DNA from: Lunularia cruciata
Lineage: Eukaryota > Streptophyta > Marchantiopsida > Lunulariales > Lunulariaceae
Length of the DNA stretch: 64,000 nt
Reading direction: 5' to 3'
NCBI GenBank assembly: GCA_948567375.1
Contig: OX419761.1
Coordinates: 47,308,501 to 47,372,500 of the forward strand
This document shows, piece by piece, positions 53,213 to 62,755 of the stretch. The translations under genes and the position numbers were made by a program. Numbering within the stretch: position 1 is the first letter of the stretch; every line of letters starts with the position of its first letter. Under the pieces are notes generated by a model. It was not told the origin of the DNA and did not search any database. It saw nothing but the letters and a program-made list of their open reading frames with translations.

Positions 53213-53860
53213 GAGGAATTGGAGAGATTGTGTGAGGTGGATTGCAGATTTTGGGGATTAAGGTGATTTTGGGCAAAATCTCAAGTTTGAGATCTGGACT
53301 TGAAATTTCTACAAATGATAGCTTGAGTTATCTTTCAATTAGCAGACTTGAAATTATTATGAGATCTTCTATGCGCACTAGGCTAGAATTTTTGAAAGTT
53401 GATAGGGTAAAGTGCTCCCGCAATTGCATGCTCTCTGGAAAATTGTACAGAGTCTGCCATTTCTTTAATTTTCAGTGAATTGTCCTAAAAATTTCCAAGA
53501 AAATTCAGTGCATTGTATCCTACCTGCTGCCACAAAAATTAGAGAGAGATTGTTTCTTGCGCAGGGCGTTATGAGTTTTTGAAGTGAGGGGGGTGGTTTT
53601 CAGACCAAATCTGAAATTTGTGTGCTGGATAGAAAGGTGTTTAGGCCAAATGGCTCAATGAAAAGATCTGAAATTTTGCAGGGAGGGATATCCTAGAGTT
53701 GTGATCAAGTGTGAAAAATTTCAAAGGACTAAGACATACTGGTTGGGAGATTTGAGTGACATTGTGAGGAAGGGTCAATTCTGCAGAGTGGAGATCTCAT
53801 GCATGAGGAGTTTGAGATCAACAAAAAGCATGTTTTAGTGTTTAGATTCATCTTGGGAAC

Positions 53861-54333
53861 ATGGAGGGTCATCAAGAGTGGAAATTGAGATTATGCAAGG
53901 TTCCCCAAGGGTTTGAGGTGATTGTAGGGGTGGATTTGAGAAAAAAGAGTTTACAATAGAATTTGAAGAGAGTGTTGAGAGGATCCAAAAACCTACACCA
54001 CTTGGAGGAAAGAGTGAGTCTAAGTGCTTTTTGTGTGGAAAGAAGGGACATAAGGCAAGTTCATGTCCATTGACCTTTGAGAGCAAGAGATTGAGGGAAA
54101 GGAGAAGCTTACTTGACTTGGGTTTGCATGTTGGACCTTCTTCACCAAGATTGGGAGGGAGAAGATCTAAGACCAAGGAGTTGTGTGAGGTTTGTGGAGT
54201 TGAAGGACTTCCAAAAGGACATGAGTGTAGTGGAGTAAAAGCACTTTTGGAAACTTTGGTGAAGGATCTTGGAGAGAGTCTTAGTACAGCTACAGAAATA
54301 CTACCACCTTCATCAGCTAGTTCTCAAGATTAG
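53861..54333 (+). pseudogene. Extra zinc-knuckle ORF upstream of gag in element F
   Basis: From ATG 53861 (MEGHQEWKLRLCKVPQGFEV) with one frame change near 53945, continuing to the stop after SSASSQD at 54331-54333. It has a CCHC knuckle, CFLCGKKGHKASSC (about 54030-54070), and a second Cys/His cluster, CEVCGVEGLPKGHEC. It lies 230 bp before the gag start and is separate from gag's own knuckle. Its function is unknown; RNA binding is the obvious inference. Confidence 0.6.
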
Positions 54334-54561
54334 TGATGGAGATAATCTTTCAACTTATGGATAAACTATCCATGAGAGTTAGATTAATATGCACTCTAGG
54401 ATTTGATGTTGCTATAGAAATCTTGGAGCAACTCTAGGGAACTTTTGTGTTCCCTAGAGTGGATTATTCTCCGATGGTGTTAGTCATGTATATACTCTAT
54501 TAGTAATAGAGTGAGAGAAAAGAAAAAAAAATGAGAGAAAGAAAGATAGTGAGAGGTTAAG

Positions 54562-56334
54562 ATGGGGAAACTTCCGGTTTTCTTTGGCAAGGATGGAGAA
54601 GATGTGGAGGCCTTTGTGAGAGACTTCAAGAGAGCTTGCATAGGAAACAATGAGAGGAGGAAGAATGAGTGGGCCTCGTTATTACCAGATTTCTTTGAGG
54701 ATGCAGCACTTACATGGTATGAGTCAGAATACCAAAAGAGAGAGAGGAGAGATGGGGAAGAAGAGTCTTGGGAGACTTTGACTTCAGCACTCATTGAGAA
54801 CTTTCTTCCTGATGAGAGTTATGAGAGATTGATGAGTGAGGTTACATTTCTCAAGCAAGGAGATGGAGAGAAAGTGAGAGTCTATGTGGAAAGAGTGGAA
54901 AAGTTAGAGTCCAGATTTTGCATACTGTTGAGGAAGGGTGGAGATGATGTGGAGACTACAATGATTGGCATAGGGACCATGCTTACCAAGAATTTTGTGG
55001 GAGGGTTCAGACCACAAAGTAGAAGCAAGGTGAGATATGAGAAACCTTCTTCCAAGGTTGAAGCTATCAAGATCGCAATTCGTATGGAGGAGAGTTTGGA
55101 AGGAGATGAGAGTGATTTGGTGGTGAAGGAGGTTGTGCATCCTCCTCAAGGCTACAAGTATGGTGGAACTTCTGATACTTTGGTGACAAGGGTTGCACCA
55201 CAAGTAGTACTTGCTCCAATTCTTGCACCTCCACCAAAGGATCCACTTCAAACCATCACAGAACAACTTGCGGATCTCAAGATCAATGTGGTGCAACTAT
55301 GGGAGAAGAGAGAGGTGGATCAGAATGTAGGGAGAGGGCCTAGGAGTTATGGAAACTATCCATATAGAGGAGGCCAACCAGCTAAAAATTTCAATGATAG
55401 AAATTGTTTTGGTTGTGGAGGAAGAGGCCATATCCAAAGGAATTGCCCAAATTCCACTTACCATGGAGGAAGGGGTTATGAGGGAGCCAATAGAGGGAAA
55501 GAGGGAAGTAGTGAAACCCAAGTGGCTCCTAATCCCAACAAAGGTAAGGGGATAGCATCCATAGATGTGGTTGAGAGCAAGTATGAGAAGGGAGAGTGCT
55601 CAAACTCCAAGGATCTTAATTTGGAGCTTTTGGCACAAGAGAAGAAGAGAGCTCGTTTTGCAGAGGATGTTCACTCTTCTCAAGGATTTACTTCAAGCAA
55701 GGATACTCCTATGTCTACTAGGAGCACTCGTACCTCAACACTATCAACAAAAAAGACTCCAAGGAAGAAGTTGGGGATGGAGGACTTCTTGATCTCAAAG
55801 CAACAATGGAACTACAATGTGTTGGAGGATGTTGGTAGTCACAAGGCTAACATCATAGTGGGCCAATTAATTGCTTTGAACCCTACTTTGAGAAAGGAGC
55901 TTAGAGGTGGTTTGAGTTCTACAAGGAGCAAGAAGAAGAAGAAGGCAAAAGTTCCAATATCAATGGGGGTGGTGGATACCAAGCCAGCACCATGGGAGGC
56001 TTGTGAATATGCCTCCAAGATTGATGTGAGAGTGCATGGTCACAACATCAAGGATGCATTGGTTGATGGAGGATCAACAGTGAATGCCATGTCAAAAAAA
56101 TTGATGAAGAAGTTGGCTATGATACCCTCAAGACCTTCAACATTTGTGGTGAGCATGGCAAACAAGCAACAAGTTCGACCAGTAGGGGTGATGGATAAGG
56201 TGGTAGTTTCAGTTATGGGAGTTCAAAATCTCATGACTTTCCAAGTCTTGAAGGATTCAAGCTATGACTTACTTCTTGGGAGGCCATGGTTGAGAGCAGC
56301 ATGCACAACTGATAGATGGCACAAAGGGTTTTGA
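54562..56334 (+). CDS. gag-protease of element F, 590 aa
   Basis: A complete open frame. Residues about 14-120 are capsid-like (FVRDFKRACIGN, AALTWYESEY, LIENFLPDESYERL, Retrotrans_gag type). A CCHC knuckle, CFGCGGRGHIQRNC, is at residues 282-295, then a basic/serine region. The protease active site is VDGGSTVNAM with Asp 502, and the DLLLGRPWLRAA motif follows. It ends at TGA 56332-56334 just after the protease; the pol frame is offset by one base and overlaps the last 19 bases. Whether this is a programmed shift or an old indel cannot be told: the GGGTTTT run at 56326-56332 is not in the right frame for a canonical minus-one slip. Confidence 0.88.
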   Translation: MGKLPVFFGKDGEDVEAFVRDFKRACIGNNERRKNEWASLLPDFFEDAALTWYESEYQKRERRDGEEESWETLTSALIENFLPDESYERLMSEVTFLKQGDGEKVRVYVERVEKLESRFCILLRKGGDDVETTMIGIGTMLTKNFVGGFRPQSRSKVRYEKPSSKVEAIKIAIRMEESLEGDESDLVVKEVVHPPQGYKYGGTSDTLVTRVAPQVVLAPILAPPPKDPLQTITEQLADLKINVVQLWEKREVDQNVGRGPRSYGNYPYRGGQPAKNFNDRNCFGCGGRGHIQRNCPNSTYHGGRGYEGANRGKEGSSETQVAPNPNKGKGIASIDVVESKYEKGECSNSKDLNLELLAQEKKRARFAEDVHSSQGFTSSKDTPMSTRSTRTSTLSTKKTPRKKLGMEDFLISKQQWNYNVLEDVGSHKANIIVGQLIALNPTLRKELRGGLSSTRSKKKKKAKVPISMGVVDTKPAPWEACEYASKIDVRVHGHNIKDALVDGGSTVNAMSKKLMKKLAMIPSRPSTFVVSMANKQQVRPVGVMDKVVVSVMGVQNLMTFQVLKDSSYDLLLGRPWLRAACTTDRWHKGF

Positions 56335-59120
56335 GGATTGGGCCATCAAACCATAGAGTCACAGTTCCTGTGACTAACACCACCAACACTTCACATTCAG
56401 ATACACCATCTTCTGATTATTGGGAATCAGATTCTGAAGAAGGAGCTTCAGGTGTGGACACAAGCATGGAAGAGGAGACTTCCACGGAGGAGGATGAATC
56501 TGAATCTGATTCAGATGTGTATCCTTTGTGTGATATGGATTTAACACCTAAGCCAGAGGTTTTGAAGGACCCAGACAAATCACCATTGACACTTGAGGAG
56601 GTAGAGAGAAGGTTAGCTACCCTCAAGTATGGCCCAAGTGTTACCAAGGAGGAGAAGGTGAGATTTGAGGAGATTTTCTACAAGTTCATCCATGTGTTTG
56701 CTTTTAGTTACAAGGATTTGAAGGAAGTCACCTTGGAGGAGCACAAGATAGAGGTGGAGTCACATGCAAGACCAATCCGCCAAAAGCAATGTTGCATTAG
56801 CCCACCAATATCTTTGGTTGTGAAGGAAGAGATTGATAAGCTCAAGGAGGCTGGATTTATCTTTGAGGTGGAGAATTCAGAATGGGTATCTCCAATTGTC
56901 ATTGTGAAGAAAAAGAATCGCAAGCTTTGGGTATGTGTGGATTACAAGAAGCTCAATATTGTTACCAAGAAGGACTACTACCCATTGCCATTCATTGATG
57001 AGATCTTGGAGGAGGTTGCAAGTCATGAGAGGTACAGTTTTGGAGATGGTTATAGTGGATACAACCAAATCAAGATTGCACCAGAGCATCAACAACTCAC
57101 AACGTTCACCACACCTTGGGGAACTTACGCTTTCAAGGTCATGCCTTTTGGGCTTTGCAATGCTCCAGCCACATTCCAACAGTTCATGAACAAGGTATTT
57201 GAACCTTTCATTGGGAAATTTGTGAGAGACTTCATTGATGACTTTTGTGTCTATGGGAGCAAGGATGAGCACTTTGAGCACCTAATCAAAGTCTTGCAAT
57301 GCTTGGATGAGGCAAATGCATCACTCAACCCAGAGAAGTGCATTTTTGGATGTGAAGAAGGTCTACTTTTGGGGCACATCATCTCCAAGGATGGAATAGC
57401 AGTTGATCCTGAGAAGGTGAGGAAAATCTCAGACCTTCCATTCCCTTCAAGCTTGACAAAGTTACGTCAATTCTTGGGGATGGTTGGGTACTATAGGAGG
57501 TTCATCTTCTCATTTTCCAACAAGGCTTATGCATTGACCATCTACATGAAGAAGGGTGTAAATTACATGGTGATTTTGGAAGACAAGGAGGCTCTCAAAG
57601 CTTTTGAGGAGCTCAAGCAATCCCTTGTTGTAGCTCCAATTCTTGCTAAACCTGATTGGAGTAAACCTTTCATCCTCTACACTGATGCTTCTAATGGAGC
57701 TATAGGATGCACTCTTAGTCAATTAGACCAAGATGGGCATGATCATCCAATAGCTTATGCTAGTAGGCAGATGGTTTCAACAGAGAAGAACTACTCTGTC
57801 ACAGAGAGAGAAGGGTTGGCAGTGATCTTTGGTCTCAAGAAGTTTAGACATTACTTGATTGGAGGGAAAGCCACCATTGTCACGGATCACAAGGCTTTGA
57901 AGTACATCTTCAACAAGCCTAATGTTGAAGACAGACTAGCAAAATGGATGATACTCTTGTCTGAGTATGACTACACCATTGAGGATAGGCCAAGAAAGAA
58001 ACATGCAAATGTTGATTTGTTATCTAGAGCCTATGATCATGATGGAGATGAGCCAGTGGATGATTCCTTCTCGGATGAGGAGCTCATGACAATCTCAGTC
58101 AATCAAGAGGTTCCAATGGAGTACAAGGAGATTGTGGATTTTGTGACAAGAGGTAACTATCCAGAAGGGATGCATGCTAAGGAGAGGAAGGCCCTTGCAG
58201 CAAGATCTAGACCTTACACAATGGTGGAGGATATCCTTTTTCACCAAGGAGCCGATGGTCTACTTCAAAGAGCAGTGGGTAAGGAAGAGTCTATCCTACT
58301 CATAAAGGAGTTTCATGAAGGTTTAGTATGTGGAGGACACTTTGCAGGAAAGGTGACTGCTTTCAAGATTCTAGATGCAAGTTACCATTGGAGAGGGATT
58401 TTCAAGGATTGTCTTGATTATTGCAAAACTTGTCATGTTTGTCAAGCTTTTTCTAGAAAGTCTACATCCACTCCACCACTTAGATCAATTCCATTACTAG
58501 GACCTTTTGAGAAGTGGGGAATTGATTTTGTAGGTCCTCTCAAAAGAACCCCAAGGAACAATCGGTACATTGTGGTAGTTACTGATTACTTTACCGAGTG
58601 GGTTGAGGCTAGACCATTGAGGGACAAGAATGAAGATGAAGTGGGTAGATTTCTTTATGAACGCATTATCACTAGGTTTGGATGCCCTTTGGAGTTGGTT
58701 TTTGATAGAGGAGGAGAGTTTACAGGAAGCATTACTACAGCCATGCTACAATATTTCTCTATCACACATAGAGTAACTACATCCCATAAGCCAAATTCCA
58801 ATGGCTTGGCAGAGAGAACCAATCAGACCTTGTGCATGATGTTGGCCAAAGATGCAGAAATGGAGGGGGCTAAACATCATTGGGACAAGAGGATTCATGC
58901 AGTTTTGTGGGAGTATAGGACAACCATGAAGACTTCCACCAAATATTCTCCATTTCAATTGGTGTATGGTATTGAGTCTACCTTACCTATTCACTTTGAT
59001 CTTCCTACCTTCCAAAGCATTCATAGGAGATTGAAGAAAGCACAAGGAGGTGATGCAGAGAAGTCAAGGAAGGATCAACTCATGGAGTTGGAAGAAGCAA
59101 GAGCAGTTGCTATGGTTTGA
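56316..59120 (+). CDS. RT-RNase H-integrase of element F, 934 codons
   Basis: The frame is open from 56316 to TGA 59118-59120. RT holds VCVDYKKLNIV, FGDGYSGYNQI and the catalytic FIDD at residues 306-309 (57231-57242). RNase H holds LYTDASNGAIG (Asp 457), SVTEREGLAVIF and TDHKALKYI. Integrase: the zinc domain has GGHFAGKV and CKTCHVC; core residues are Asp 737 (GIDFVGPL), Asp 797 (FDRGGEF) and Glu 833 (GLAERTN), 35 residues apart. All catalytic residues look intact. The protein as read starts within the protease overlap, so its true N-terminus comes from gag. Confidence 0.92.
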   Translation: MAQRVLRIGPSNHRVTVPVTNTTNTSHSDTPSSDYWESDSEEGASGVDTSMEEETSTEEDESESDSDVYPLCDMDLTPKPEVLKDPDKSPLTLEEVERRLATLKYGPSVTKEEKVRFEEIFYKFIHVFAFSYKDLKEVTLEEHKIEVESHARPIRQKQCCISPPISLVVKEEIDKLKEAGFIFEVENSEWVSPIVIVKKKNRKLWVCVDYKKLNIVTKKDYYPLPFIDEILEEVASHERYSFGDGYSGYNQIKIAPEHQQLTTFTTPWGTYAFKVMPFGLCNAPATFQQFMNKVFEPFIGKFVRDFIDDFCVYGSKDEHFEHLIKVLQCLDEANASLNPEKCIFGCEEGLLLGHIISKDGIAVDPEKVRKISDLPFPSSLTKLRQFLGMVGYYRRFIFSFSNKAYALTIYMKKGVNYMVILEDKEALKAFEELKQSLVVAPILAKPDWSKPFILYTDASNGAIGCTLSQLDQDGHDHPIAYASRQMVSTEKNYSVTEREGLAVIFGLKKFRHYLIGGKATIVTDHKALKYIFNKPNVEDRLAKWMILLSEYDYTIEDRPRKKHANVDLLSRAYDHDGDEPVDDSFSDEELMTISVNQEVPMEYKEIVDFVTRGNYPEGMHAKERKALAARSRPYTMVEDILFHQGADGLLQRAVGKEESILLIKEFHEGLVCGGHFAGKVTAFKILDASYHWRGIFKDCLDYCKTCHVCQAFSRKSTSTPPLRSIPLLGPFEKWGIDFVGPLKRTPRNNRYIVVVTDYFTEWVEARPLRDKNEDEVGRFLYERIITRFGCPLELVFDRGGEFTGSITTAMLQYFSITHRVTTSHKPNSNGLAERTNQTLCMMLAKDAEMEGAKHHWDKRIHAVLWEYRTTMKTSTKYSPFQLVYGIESTLPIHFDLPTFQSIHRRLKKAQGGDAEKSRKDQLMELEEARAVAMV

Positions 59121-59387
59121 GTGGAGCAAGCCCAAAGAAAACAAAAGGAGAGCTATGACAAGAGGCAAGGCAAGAAGAAGGTGGAGACTTTCAAAGAAGG
59201 TGATTGGGTAATGTTGTTTGATTCCATTTGATTCAAGAGAGTGCAAAATAAGTTTTTGCCTAAGTACTTTGGACCTTTCATAGTGGAGAAGGTGTGGGGC
59301 AATTACACCTATGATCTCAAGGAGTTGGGAGGAAGACACTTTGATAGAATTAACCATGATAAGTTGAAGATGTACCATAGAAGGTAG
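59121..59387 (+). pseudogene. Integrase C-terminal tail of element F beyond two stops
   Basis: The pol frame continues past TGA 59118-59120 as VEQAQRKQKESYDKRQ, KEGDWVMLFDS, TGA at 59229-59231, then FLPKYFGPFIVEKVW and NHDKLKMYHRR to TAG 59385-59387. This is the GPY/F module. No chromodomain follows. The two TGAs are the main lesions of an otherwise intact pol. Confidence 0.8.
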
Positions 59388-59424
59388 AGAGACCTTCACT
59401 TTGAGGACAAAGTGAAAACTTAGT

Positions 59425-59435
59425 CTGGGAGTAAA
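59425..59435 (+). other. Polypurine tract of element F
   Basis: CTGGGAGTAAA directly before the 3' LTR start. Shorter and less pure than that of element B. Confidence 0.6.
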
Positions 59436-60127
59436 TGTAACACCCATTTTTTCATGTGTGTGGTATTGTGATATTTAGCTTGGTATTACAAGTACTTAAG
59501 AGATATTATTTATATAGAGATAAAGGATGGTTCTATATTAGTCATGGTTAGCTAAAGTTAGTCATAGCTAAGATAGAGGGGACCTTACTTTAGAGGAAGT
59601 AGAAAAGATGAGCACCACTATTTTGGATTTTAGTATGTTTACTTGGTATTATTCCTAGGTGTTTGGCTTTGAGGAAAGAGTTGAGAACTCTTGGACCCGC
59701 AAGCCTTTTTGTTTTGGATTCTTCTTTAGTCCAAGGATAGCCCATGTGAAAGAATCCTTGACTTAGTGGTTGGGTCAAGATAAGACCACATGCTTAGGGG
59801 AATATGCCCATGTGAATGGATATTCCTTTCTACTTTTTGACTTTACTTGACTTTTAGTCTAGTAACTTGAGTTACTACAGTAATTAGTAACTTTCTTACG
59901 TAACTATTTCACAAGTATATAAACAAGGGGTGAGGAGGTACTCATCATCCTTTCATTTGCAACTATCTCTCTCTCATTGAGTTCTCTAGTGAGCAATGTC
60001 TTGAGTCTTGGAGTGTTAGCCTTGGAGGAGTATGATGGAGTTGGGGTTCCTTGCCTTCTTAGTCCATGGTGCGCTACCATAATAGCCATCAGAGGTTCAT
60101 CCTGAGTGAGAGACAGGCCGGCTCACA
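59436..60127 (+). repeat. 3' LTR of element F
   Basis: Starts TGTAACACCCATTTTTTC and ends CCGGCTCACA. It differs from the 5' LTR at only about ten places by eye. TATA box at 59916-59924. Confidence 0.93.
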
Positions 60128-60131
60128 GACT

Positions 60132-60629
60132 ACACTTCCCATGTGGAACCGCCTAGAGCGGCTTAGGATACACCATGCATGATATGTCATTGACACTTTA
60201 CCTTGCAAGAGGTAAAGACCCATGTGAGAAGGATGCACAAGGACTATGATTGGACCACTTGGGATGCTCATGTGAGGTAAGCAACCACATCAATAGCAAT
60301 GGCACTCTAGATTATGCATGCTTCCTCTATCCCTTTGTTGATAGTTCTAAGGATATTGGTTGAGTTGTGGGAGTGGTTAAGTTCTCAAGCGGGTTGCATA
60401 TTGGGGTTATTTAAGATTAGTTTTCCATGTCCATGTCTATTCCATAGGCTATCTCATTGTCATACTTTGCTTTTCTTTCTTTGTGAACATATAGGGTGCT
60501 TAGTTGTGGAGCCTATAGATCAAAGGTCGGAGGTAAAACTATCCCTACTAGTTTGAGCATGCATAGATCCCAACTAGTAGAACCTTTCATTTTAGGTTTT
60601 GGTATTCTTGCTATCAGGCAGAGTAGTAA
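60132..60629. other. No gene recognised
   Basis: Flank of element F. The plus-strand frame 60314-60556 is Cys- and His-rich by composition, with no motif arrangement I can name. Confidence 0.4.
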
Positions 60630-60870
60630 TGGGCAACCTAACCTATCATCATAACATACACTCTTGGTTTATTTGTCATCACTTCCAATATTACCAAGGA
60701 GAAATACACAACACTCCTAGAAAGAAAGAACCTAAGAACCTAAGCGCAACACCCGCACACCAATCCAAACCAACTAGGCATACAAATAGGCATGCAAGCA
60801 AGAAAAGGATCCAATCACAAGAGTTTAGCAATAACTCTCCGTGCTTTCTATCAAAATTGAGCTTTAGAGC
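60630..60870 (-). repeat. Divergent piece of a family-C-like leader
   Basis: GGGCAACCTAACCTATCATCATAACATACACTC, in the order of shorter shared blocks GGGCAACCT, CATCATAACAT, GTCATCACTTCC and TCCAATCACAAGA, parallels C1 leader 20140-20350. The similarity is weak but collinear over 200 bp. Confidence 0.4.
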
Positions 60871-62755
60871 CCTCTTGCTCTATCATCAAGCCAATTACAA
60901 CCTATACTCCAAGCTTCCTCCAATATGTACTTCAGCTTTCATCCCGTTTGTACTCCAAATGGAGTGATCCTATGTCTTATTGACAAGGAAAATGTTAAAT
61001 AACTTAGATGGACATAACTTTCTCTACGTAACTTTTATTAAAATGTTCTAAGGTTTAATGGAAAGCTTGTGAAATAAGATTTCTAATGATACAAAATAAG
61101 CCACAATTTAATCACTATAGCTCCCCTAGAAAGCTCTCAAACTTGGCTAATTTTTTGTAATTTTTACACTAATTTCTAAGTCCCTAATTTAGGATTTGCT
61201 CTTGGTTCAGGGTAATTTTCCTATATTTCTATATCAGAGGTGCATTTAATCCTCACATTCACTCTAGAAACCCAAAATCCTCAATCATAGATACACAAAT
61301 AGGAGAATAGACACTCAATCATGATAAAAGATAAAAATGCTTTCCCGAGCTTACAATAGTATTTTCAATAGAGTTATTGCATCAGCTCTCACTCTCCATG
61401 GACCTAAAGTCAACAAAAAATTTCAAAATAGCTTTTTGTGCATTTTTCTAAAATTCTATAAATTTTAGTACCCTAATCCAACCCCAAAATCTAGATATGG
61501 ATCAATTCCTAAGTTGGGCTAACTTGTGAGCTATACAGACCCAAGTATGCTTGATCCAAGACCCTGAAATGTCTAATTGAGGAATTCACATGAAACCTTT
61601 GCATAGAAGTGCAAACCCTAGCCACCAACAATACTGAAAATTTACAAAAGTGATTTGGACCAAAACTTTAGGAGTGATAAAATCTTCAAACTTGATCAGA
61701 ATGTCATCTCCAACTCCTCACTTTCCAAAGCTCCAACTTTAATTGGCTAAATCTGATTTGATATTAATCAAAATCTAAAATTTCTTAAGCTTATTATTAC
61801 AAGCACTCTGTCAACTCACCAACCCAATTGATAGATCATAAAGATGTCTCATGAAGCTATTTTAATAACCTATTTTTTGCTATTGGGTATGAATTTTACC
61901 CCCCCCCCCTTTGACTCAACAATCATATCTCCCAAAGAATTGACTCAAATCACTCTATTCTAGTCCTCAAATTATAGCCTATCAGCTCCTCTCTCTAACC
62001 ATGTTCCTCTCTCTTCAAATACCGTCCCCAAACTCTCTCAATGGTTGAAAAACTCCCAATTTTTTCTTGGAATCCAATCTCTTGCAATTTTATCATTTAC
62101 ACTCTTCACTTTTTGACAAGTGGACCCCACAACTCCATCTTGAAGCTCATGAGAAAAATTGAATCATTCTTTAATTACAATAGCACACAAATTGTCAAGT
62201 CCTATACTTGCTTGTAAGTAAGCACCAGAGAGACAATAAGATTTGGGTTTTCCATCATCGACTCTATGAACACCGCCAATCCCTTAAGCCATCATGGTGC
62301 AGAATCTGAAGCTTGATGAGAAATGGATTAGAGAGTGGTAGATCAAGAGCATGGGACATCTCCTAATCAATTGCTCTCTCTAACACCCACCTCCACGCTC
62401 TGCTACAACTCTCACTCTCAATGTCCTCCTCCTCCTTGAGACTCCTCCAACTTAAACACACCTTCCACCCAACTCTCCATCATCTATATACATAAGAACC
62501 TTCAAAGAAGACAAGACCATAATCCATGTGGCCAATCATATACATGTACATAGATTTCTCACATGGCAATAGCTCAACCATGGGATCTATCATACAATGT
62601 ACTCCATCTTTACGTAGATAAACCACATTAATTTACTTTTTCAAGAGCTATGCAAACCACAATACAACACCGTACACTCCATGATGAGGCTAGATAGGCT
62701 TTTTGCCTACCACTTGATCATTTGGCACTTACTCCCTTGATGGTGTCTTTTTTAT
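60871..62755. other. Gene-free AT-rich stretch
   Basis: No open frame of note on either strand. Contains a run of ten or more C near 61901-61912. It could be the rest of a C-like leader or LTR, as suggested by its position after 60630-60870, but I see no boundary. Confidence 0.45.

Larger units (their letters stand above)
52307..60131 (+). mobile_element. Element F: LTR retrotransposon with near-identical LTRs and long gag and pol frames
   Basis: LTRs 52311-53000 and 59436-60127 (690 and 692 bp) with only a few differences, GACT duplications at 52307-52310 and 60128-60131, PBS, extra ORF, gag-protease, RT-RNase H-integrase and polypurine tract. It is the youngest-looking element here and 7.8 kb long. 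RT style (NSEWVSPIVIV, DGYSGYNQI) groups it with Athila/Tat-like Ty3 elements. A few stops and one frame offset remain. Confidence 0.92.

Noticed and set aside
56326-56332. GGGTTTT as a programmed minus-one frameshift site between gag and pol of element F
   Set aside because: Gag codons read GGG TTT TGA; a canonical slip needs the frame G GGT TTT. The offset may simply be an indel.
61900-61912. Poly-C run as a functional tract
   Set aside because: A simple homopolymer with no associated boundary or repeat; may be length-uncertain in sequencing.
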